Source: Bacteroidota bacterium (GTDB taxonomy: Bacteria > Bacteroidota > Ignavibacteria > Ignavibacteriales > Ignavibacteriaceae). Taken from it: a stretch of 20,293 bases of DNA. Under the pieces are notes generated by a model. The model was not told the origin of the DNA, made no database searches, and was given only the letters and a program-made list of their open reading frames with translations. The first letter of the stretch is position 1. The number at the start of each line of letters is the position of its first letter. The stretch is from NCBI GenBank assembly GCA_023433685.1, contig JAEYUD010000241.1, forward strand, positions 1 to 20,293. Direction: 5' to 3'. This document shows positions 15,881 to 20,293 of this stretch, piece by piece. The translations under genes and the position numbers were made by a program.

Positions 15881-17030
15881 TACGCATCAGGAATCTTATC
15901 TTGGGATCGCCGACATTGCCCGCCACTTCTTTCAGCACGATGACCACGGATACAAATCCCGCGGAGAAAATGGAGATAAGGAGCGCGAAGACCGTACGCG
16001 GCGGATAAACTTTTTTATCCGAGGGGATGGCTTTGTCGATGGTAAGGATAATGGGTGTTTCCTTCTGCTCATCAAACTTTGCCTGCTCATAAAGCGGGAG
16101 CAGAAACTCGAGCATTTCGCTGTTGATCTTTACGTCGCGGTAGAGTCTGAAGTATTGGATTGCCTTTGTCGGGAGCGAACCCATCGGGATCAGGACAGAA
16201 CTTCCCCCTTTACCCGATTTGATATCGTTCACTTTTTTCTCGAGTGCGATCAGACCATCTTTCAGGCTTTTGACCGAAGGGGTGTTTTCGCCGAGCATTT
16301 TTTCCGCGGTTTCAAACTCAACCTGTTTACGCGCGAGCTCCATTTCGAGCTCGGTGTAAGCTGTAACTGATGATTTCACCTGCTGTTCAGCTTCAAACAC
16401 GCCGTTTTTCTTCTGAAATGCTTCCAGATTGTTTTCAGACTCTCTCAGGTCGGTTATCACCTCTTTGTACCTTTTTTCGAGGAACATTCTGTTGTCCCTT
16501 GTCTTGCGGGTATTTATTTCGAGTATCTTCCGGTTCAGAACGTCGACGATATAGTTCGCCATTTCGGCGGCTTTTTTGGGGTTTTTGTTCCTTACAGAAA
16601 CAGAGACAGTGAGGTCATCGTTGTTCACAACCCTGATATCTTCGATTACCATTTTCAGGAGGTCGGCAAAATATTTCTGGTCATACTCCGCCCTGAGACC
16701 GAATTTATCGATGATCTCGGTGAGAGTGGTACGGCTGTAAACGATCGTGAGGTAGAAATCGAGGTCGGATGAACCACCTCCGAGGCTTGAAAGGCCACCA
16801 ATTGGGAGGTTCCCGATGCTTTTAAGCAGCGATGACATTCCCCCTCCGCCCGATTTACCTGACTCATAAGGGACAACGACGGCGGTGGATTCAAATTTTT
16901 CGTCAATTAAAAAATAAACCGAGATGTAGCCTGCGGCGGCAGTGAGAATCGCGACAAGCAGGATAAGGAATTTTTTTCTGACCAGGATTACGAGGATATC
17001 CAGCATTTCAATTTTGCGTTCTTCGGACAT
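15849..17030 (-). CDS. Wzz-type polysaccharide chain-length regulator (PCP, no kinase domain)
   Basis: Polysaccharide co-polymerase that sets glycan chain length. 393 residues with the typical plan: short cytoplasmic N-terminus, membrane helix 18-42, a periplasmic region with long coiled-coil stretches (about 175-270), the proline motif SDKKVYPPR (337-345) and second helix about 346-366. The region 58-92 is Gly/Ser/Leu-rich, a low-complexity insert that I recall from Bacteroidota Wzz proteins. The C-terminal tail of about 27 residues is basic and has no Walker motifs or Tyr cluster, so it is not a BY-kinase fusion. The start ATG 17030 has AGGAGAG 12 bases upstream, rather far. First gene of the Wzz-ligase-Wzx-GT2-GT2 run. 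Confidence 0.9.
   Translation of the reverse strand: MSEERKIEMLDILVILVRKKFLILLVAILTAAAGYISVYFLIDEKFESTAVVVPYESGKSGGGGMSSLLKSIGNLPIGGLSSLGGGSSDLDFYLTIVYSRTTLTEIIDKFGLRAEYDQKYFADLLKMVIEDIRVVNNDDLTVSVSVRNKNPKKAAEMANYIVDVLNRKILEINTRKTRDNRMFLEKRYKEVITDLRESENNLEAFQKKNGVFEAEQQVKSSVTAYTELEMELARKQVEFETAEKMLGENTPSVKSLKDGLIALEKKVNDIKSGKGGSSVLIPMGSLPTKAIQYFRLYRDVKINSEMLEFLLPLYEQAKFDEQKETPIILTIDKAIPSDKKVYPPRTVFALLISIFSAGFVSVVIVLKEVAGNVGDPKIRFLMRNAFAIRRKED
15861..15865 (-). promoter_or_regulatory. Strong Shine-Dalgarno at the wzz/ligase junction
   Basis: GGAGG on the minus strand, seven bases before ATT (15853-15851), which overlaps the wzz stop by one base and is in frame with the ligase gene. It is 15 nt inside the reading that begins at ATG 15880. 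The next standard start, GTG at 15841, is 19 bases away, too far for this site. Confidence 0.4.
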
Positions 17031-17101
17031 CGTGGGTTGAAACTCTCCTGTTTGAGATAAAAGAAAACTAAAACAAACCGCAATATAAATATTTTGAAGG
17101 G

Positions 17102-17109
17102 CAAATCTA
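17102..17109 (-). promoter_or_regulatory. Candidate -7 promoter box for the wzz operon
   Basis: TAGATTTG on the minus strand is an exact TAnnTTTG match, 71 nt upstream of the wzz ATG and downstream of the FkbM-like gene. No clear TTTG box lies at the usual distance. It would let the export genes be transcribed separately from the gene upstream. Confidence 0.4.
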
Positions 17110-17125
17110 ACAGAGAAGCCTGCCC

Positions 17126-17145
17126 GGGGGTTTGCGGTTACCCCC
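17126..17145. terminator. GC hairpin between the FkbM-like gene and wzz
   Basis: GGGGGT (17126-17131) pairs with ACCCCC (17140-17145) around an 8-nt loop. It lies just after the stop of the minus-strand gene at 17151. A T-rich tract (17147-17160) adjoins it on the plus side, so the hairpin has a proper terminator shape only for plus-strand transcripts; for the minus strand the following bases are only mildly U-rich. Confidence 0.35.
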
Positions 17146-17150
17146 CTTAA

Positions 17151-17957
17151 TTATTTTTTTCTGTACCACGATGAAGGGAGCACCATGGTTGGGTCGGGTG
17201 TGCAATCTTCATCGAGCGGGTGAGGGAAAGAGGTGGCGTATGAAGTTGCCTCCGCGCGGTCTTTTCTGTAGAAGGTGAACTCGAGGGCCTTTGGCACTTC
17301 GATCCCCATTCGCTTTTCTGTTCCGCAGCAGTTGTTTGGATGAATATGGACGATGTGAAAGTCAGCCATAATTTTATCAAAAATTGTTTTGCTGAGGTTG
17401 AAAAAATCGAGACTGAAGAGTTTCTGAAGTTCGTGGAATTCAACGGTGATTATCCGGAACCTTCTGAGGAGCGACTGTGGCATGCTGAAAAGGACAAGAA
17501 ATTCGGAAAATTCAATATCCATTTGGAGGATCGAATCACCGGTTTTCCCTGCCATTGAATTGTTGAACCATGTTTCCATCGAGATGGTATCAGCTGTGTC
17601 AAGAGGTCCGATAAATTTCTTAATGAAATGGAATTTCTCGTGTCTGGTGGCGGGTCCCTCAACGGTACCGTCTGCCATGTAAACATCCATTCCGAGATTG
17701 GCGCACTCAAGTTCAAAATTGCTTAGCAGGCCGACGCCGGGTGAGAAACAGGCAGTTAACCCTTCGAGATCATTTGGGATCAGATATCCACCATCACCCT
17801 TCCCTCCCATTCTTATGAGCTTTGATCCCGTTTCTACGGGGTGCAGTGATCGTATGAACTCTTTCAGTTGATCAGGTTCGGTCCCTTTTTCAAGGCTCCA
17901 CGCCATTTCACCAAATCTTTTTATCAGGATGTCTCTTACGGTCTCTCTGAGGGGCAT
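17151..17957 (-). CDS. FkbM-like methyltransferase-family protein
   Basis: 268-residue soluble protein resembling the FkbM/Methyltransf_21 group, proposed SAM-dependent O-methyltransferases often found in polysaccharide loci. Landmarks: GGKGDGGYLIP (51-61), the Rossmann-like segment CFSPGVGLLSNFE (70-82) followed by MADG (94-97), the central LQMDIEFSEF (144-153) with the acidic DIE typical of FkbM proteins, VEFHEL (172-177), and HIHPNNCCG (204-212). The C-terminal EFTFYRKD (226-233) is also conserved in this group as I recall it. Start ATG 17957 has no clear Shine-Dalgarno. It precedes wzz on the same strand with a 120-nt gap. A methyl-capping or sugar-decorating role fits the context but is unproven. 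Confidence 0.7.
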   Translation of the reverse strand: MPLRETVRDILIKRFGEMAWSLEKGTEPDQLKEFIRSLHPVETGSKLIRMGGKGDGGYLIPNDLEGLTACFSPGVGLLSNFELECANLGMDVYMADGTVEGPATRHEKFHFIKKFIGPLDTADTISMETWFNNSMAGKTGDSILQMDIEFSEFLVLFSMPQSLLRRFRIITVEFHELQKLFSLDFFNLSKTIFDKIMADFHIVHIHPNNCCGTEKRMGIEVPKALEFTFYRKDRAEATSYATSFPHPLDEDCTPDPTMVLPSSWYRKK

Positions 17958-18104
17958 AAAGTGCTTGCTTTCAGTGTACGGGTATATAATTCAGATCGAA
18001 TAAAGCCGCGGCGCGCTTGAGCAGCCGGTCGTTTTATTTTTAGAAAAAATTAGAAATTAGAACGCAATTTACACTAATTCAAAAAAATACCGGGTGGTAA
18101 TTGC

Positions 18105-18138
18105 TCTCCCGTCTACAGTTCCGGTGTTTTACGGGAGA
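18105..18138. promoter_or_regulatory. Perfect 8-bp inverted repeat upstream of the fucosidase pair
   Basis: TCTCCCGT (18105-18112) and ACGGGAGA (18131-18138) are exact reverse complements 18 nt apart, 60 nt before the GH29 start. The arrangement suits a dimeric regulator binding site; as an RNA hairpin the 18-nt loop is long. It lies in a 241-nt intergenic region with divergent genes (17958-18198), in which I see nothing else firm. Confidence 0.4.
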
Positions 18139-18174
18139 TGAAAAATACCTATTTTAGCCGGGTTATTTTAAGAT

Positions 18175-18182
18175 TAAGTTTC
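18175..18182 (+). promoter_or_regulatory. Weak -7-like box before the fucosidase genes
   Basis: TAAGTTTC matches seven of the eight positions of TAnnTTTG, 16 nt upstream of the ATG. The expected -33 box is only TTTA. Listed as the best local candidate. Confidence 0.25.
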
Positions 18183-18198
18183 AAGTTACAGAAGAAGC

Positions 18199-19644
18199 AT
18201 GAAGAAAGTTGTATTGGCGGTATCAGTTCTGATCCTCTTTTTTACGGCGTGCAACAATCTCCCGGTTGAACCGGTGGCTTTGTTGAAGCCGGTGCCGGTT
18301 GATTCATTGCCCTCACCGGAAATTGAGCCGGTATATCCGGTTCCACCCGGTCCAATTCAGGAATGGCAGGAGTCGGAACTGGTAATGTTTATTCATTTCG
18401 GGATGAATACCTTTGTAGACAGTGGTTTCGGCACAGGAGGGGAGCCTCCGACCCAGTTCGATCCCCCCGCCATAAATGTGAAACAGTGGGTAACGGTGGC
18501 GAAGGAAGCCGGGTTCAAGTATTTGATACTGACGGCGAAGCACCATGATGGATTCTGCCTGTGGCCATCAAAATATACAGACTATACAATAGCCCGCAGC
18601 AATTATAAAGGTGGAAATGGTGATGTGGTAAAAGAGTTTGCTGATGAGTGTCATGCTCAGGGGGTAAAGTTCGGTTTTTATCTTTCTATCTGGGATATGA
18701 ACGCCCCAACCTACGGTACACCCGCGTATAATGACTATTATGTTAATCAGATGATCGAACTGTGCACAGGGTATGGCGAAGTAGGTGAGATATGGCTTGA
18801 CGGATTTTTGGGATACGACCCCGTGATAACTCACCCGCAATTCGACTGGCTCCGGTTCGCTCAAGTTTCAAAAATTTATCAGCCGCGGTCGCTTATGGCT
18901 ATCATGGGTCCCGATATCAGATGGGTGGGAAATGAGGATGGTCTGGGTTCGGAGACCGACTGGTCGTTCACCTGGACCCACATGTCGCACCACGGGATCG
19001 GGAACGTTCTGGTTTGGTGGCCCACTGAGTGCGATGTTTCGATCAGGCCTTCCTGGTTTTATCTACCGCACCAGGATCCTCAGGTTAAGACCGCTGAACA
19101 TCTGGTTGAACTCTATATGAAATCGGTCGGAAGGAACAGCAACCTGCTTCTGAACGTGCCGCCGATGAGAAACGGTAATTTTAATGATATCGATATGAAC
19201 AGTCTCCGCGGGTTCAGAACGATCCTGAATGAGATGTTCCGCGTTGATCTGTTCAAGGGTGCCAAAGCCACCGCTACCAACACACGGAGTAACGATACAC
19301 TTTGGAGCGCTTCCCGTGTAACTGACGGGAACAAGGAGACCTTCTGGGTGCCTGAAAAAGAGATCACCAGGGCAAGTTTGACAGTGGAGCCTGAAAAACC
19401 TGTGATGGTTAACATTTTCAGGCTGGAAGAAGCGATCAAATACGGTCAGAGGGTGAGCAGCTTCGATATCGAAGGAATGGTTAACGGGGTATGGCAAAAG
19501 CTGACCGGTGGTACCACGATCGGGCGTTCGAGGATTCTGCAACTTGACTCCCCCGTTGAGGTTGAAAAGGTAAGATTGGTAATAAAAGATGCTCGTGGTG
19601 CCCCGGCCATCAGAACATTCAGCGCGTTTTACTATAACAAATAG
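18199..19644 (+). CDS. GH29 alpha-L-fucosidase, secreted lipoprotein
   Basis: Hydrolyses terminal alpha-L-fucose. The 481-residue protein starts with a lipoprotein signal, FFTAC, giving lipidated C18; N19-N20 follow, so there is no Asp at +2 to retain it in the inner membrane. A Pro/Val-rich linker (about 21-52) leads to the GH29 barrel: LVMFIHFGMNTF (61-72), LTAKHHDGFCLWPS (111-124), GEIWLDGF (196-203) with D201 the probable nucleophile, RWVGNE (241-246), WWPTECDVSIRPSWFY (273-288) and SVGRNSNLLLNVPP (309-322). These wordings resemble the alpha-1,3/1,4-specific branch (GH29-B). The last 130 residues resemble an F5/8C-type beta domain. An AGAAGAAG stretch precedes the ATG. A paralogue follows 15 nt later. 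Activity is very likely, the natural substrate unknown. Confidence 0.9.
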   Translation: MKKVVLAVSVLILFFTACNNLPVEPVALLKPVPVDSLPSPEIEPVYPVPPGPIQEWQESELVMFIHFGMNTFVDSGFGTGGEPPTQFDPPAINVKQWVTVAKEAGFKYLILTAKHHDGFCLWPSKYTDYTIARSNYKGGNGDVVKEFADECHAQGVKFGFYLSIWDMNAPTYGTPAYNDYYVNQMIELCTGYGEVGEIWLDGFLGYDPVITHPQFDWLRFAQVSKIYQPRSLMAIMGPDIRWVGNEDGLGSETDWSFTWTHMSHHGIGNVLVWWPTECDVSIRPSWFYLPHQDPQVKTAEHLVELYMKSVGRNSNLLLNVPPMRNGNFNDIDMNSLRGFRTILNEMFRVDLFKGAKATATNTRSNDTLWSASRVTDGNKETFWVPEKEITRASLTVEPEKPVMVNIFRLEEAIKYGQRVSSFDIEGMVNGVWQKLTGGTTIGRSRILQLDSPVEVEKVRLVIKDARGAPAIRTFSAFYYNK

Positions 19645-19659
19645 CCTGATATAACTTAC

Positions 19660-20293
19660 ATGCACCGGATATCAGCTCACCGGATAACATGGATCGTTTC
19701 CCTTCTCGTGCTGACGGTACTGACTCCGGGGTGTGAAAGCACACCTGTCTCACCCGGTGGATCAGGCGCGGGCGAAGTTTCATTTTATTATCCTGCCTCA
19801 CCGGCTATTGAAAATGTCGAGCCGGTACCATCAGAAGCGCAATTGGAATGGCAGGATGCCGAGCTTGTAATGTTCATTCATTTCGGTATGAACACTTTTA
19901 CCGGCAGGGATGTTGGTGATGGTTCAGAGAACCCTGCCCTGTTTAACCCGGGAGGTTTGGATGTAAGGCAGTGGGTGACCGTTGCCCGTGAAGCCGGCTT
20001 CAAATATCTTGTTCTGACTGCCAAACATCACGATGGCTTCTGCCTGTGGCCCTCAGCACTGACCGGACACTCCGTAAAGAACAGCCCCTACAAGAACGGG
20101 CATGGCGATGTGGTAAAAGAGTTCGCCGACGAATGCAGGGCGCAGGGGGTGAAATTTGGTTACTATATTTCGGTACTCGACGAAAATTCCCCTCTGTTCG
20201 GTACCCCTGACTACGACAGGTTTTACAAAGGGCAGACCCTCGAGCTTTGCACTAATTACGGTGAAGTGGGGGAGATCTGGCTCGACGGTTACC
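19660..20293 (+). CDS. Second GH29 alpha-L-fucosidase lipoprotein, N-terminal part (cut by window edge)
   Basis: Paralogue of the preceding gene, 15 nt downstream, so almost certainly the same operon. The 211 visible residues begin MHRISAHR, then a hydrophobic signal ending LTPGC (lipidated C25), a Gly/Ser/Pro linker to about residue 60, and the GH29 core: LVMFIHFGMNTF (69-80), LTAKHHDGFCLWPS (119-132), GDVVKEFADEC (149-159) and GEIWLDGY (204-211), whose D209 is the expected nucleophile. The core closely follows its neighbour, while signal and linker differ, and the segment after NTF (about 81-100) and the stretch around 172-192 also diverge, which may alter the substrate site. No Shine-Dalgarno is visible at the ATG (19660). 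The rest lies beyond the window. Confidence 0.9.
   Translation, partial: MHRISAHRITWIVSLLVLTVLTPGCESTPVSPGGSGAGEVSFYYPASPAIENVEPVPSEAQLEWQDAELVMFIHFGMNTFTGRDVGDGSENPALFNPGGLDVRQWVTVAREAGFKYLVLTAKHHDGFCLWPSALTGHSVKNSPYKNGHGDVVKEFADECRAQGVKFGYYISVLDENSPLFGTPDYDRFYKGQTLELCTNYGEVGEIWLDGY

Noticed and set aside
15735..16370. 211-codon plus-strand open frame opposite wzz and the ligase start
   Set aside because: Charged, low-complexity shadow of the Wzz coding strand; no ribosome site and no motif.
19063..19665. 200-codon minus-strand open frame opposite the first fucosidase
   Set aside because: The plus strand carries intact GH29 motifs across the same span.
1..20293. CRISPR array, insertion sequence, prophage or tRNA/rRNA gene
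   Set aside because: No direct-repeat array, transposase or integrase reading, terminal repeats or tRNA cloverleaf was noticed; coding style is even across the window.

Overview
The window reads as ordinary chromosome of a bacterium of the Bacteroidota/Ignavibacteriota (Chlorobi) type. This rests on TAnnTTTG-like promoter elements (best case upstream of prs), frequent weak or missing Shine-Dalgarno sites, a GH29 lipoprotein pair resembling Bacteroidota fucosidases, and overall protein style. The lineage is inference; no rRNA or other marker gene for taxonomy is present.

Layout. (1) 1-1812, minus strand: housekeeping operon prs -> rplY (ctc) -> pth, with pth cut by the window edge. (2) 2025-4139, plus strand: a stand-alone membrane histidine kinase with an extracytoplasmic sensor region, a PAS-like region and a kinase core. 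No response regulator is in view. (3) 4280-11114, plus strand: a tightly packed six-gene cassette, with most junctions overlapping by 4-14 nt: SDR-type nucleotide-sugar enzyme, TIM-barrel sugar isomerase/epimerase, DPM1-like GT2, FAD-dependent oxidoreductase with a four-Cys cluster, GtrB-like membrane-anchored GT2, and a 751-residue polytopic protein that looks like a GT-C glycosyltransferase with a lumenal beta-rich tail. (4) 17030-11129, minus strand and convergent with block 3: Wzz-type chain-length regulator -> O-antigen ligase/polymerase-like protein -> Wzx-like flippase -> two GT2 enzymes. (5) 17957-17151, minus strand: a FkbM-like methyltransferase-family protein. (6) 18199-20293, plus strand: two tandem paralogous secreted GH29 alpha-L-fucosidase lipoproteins, the second cut by the window edge.

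Together blocks 3-5 form a surface-polysaccharide locus. Block 4 supplies export, polymerisation/ligation and length control. Block 3 looks like a self-contained module that makes a sugar precursor, loads it on a polyprenyl carrier (GtrB-like) and transfers it outside the membrane (GT-C-like). The priming glycosyltransferase, the outer-membrane exporter and the main nucleotide-sugar pathways are not in the window.

Block 3 is the part most likely to hold undescribed biochemistry: its three small-molecule enzymes do not match a textbook sugar pathway that I recognise. I see no CRISPR array, transposase, tRNA, rRNA or phage gene. The longest stretches without a gene are 17958-18198 (241 nt) and 1813-2024 (212 nt).
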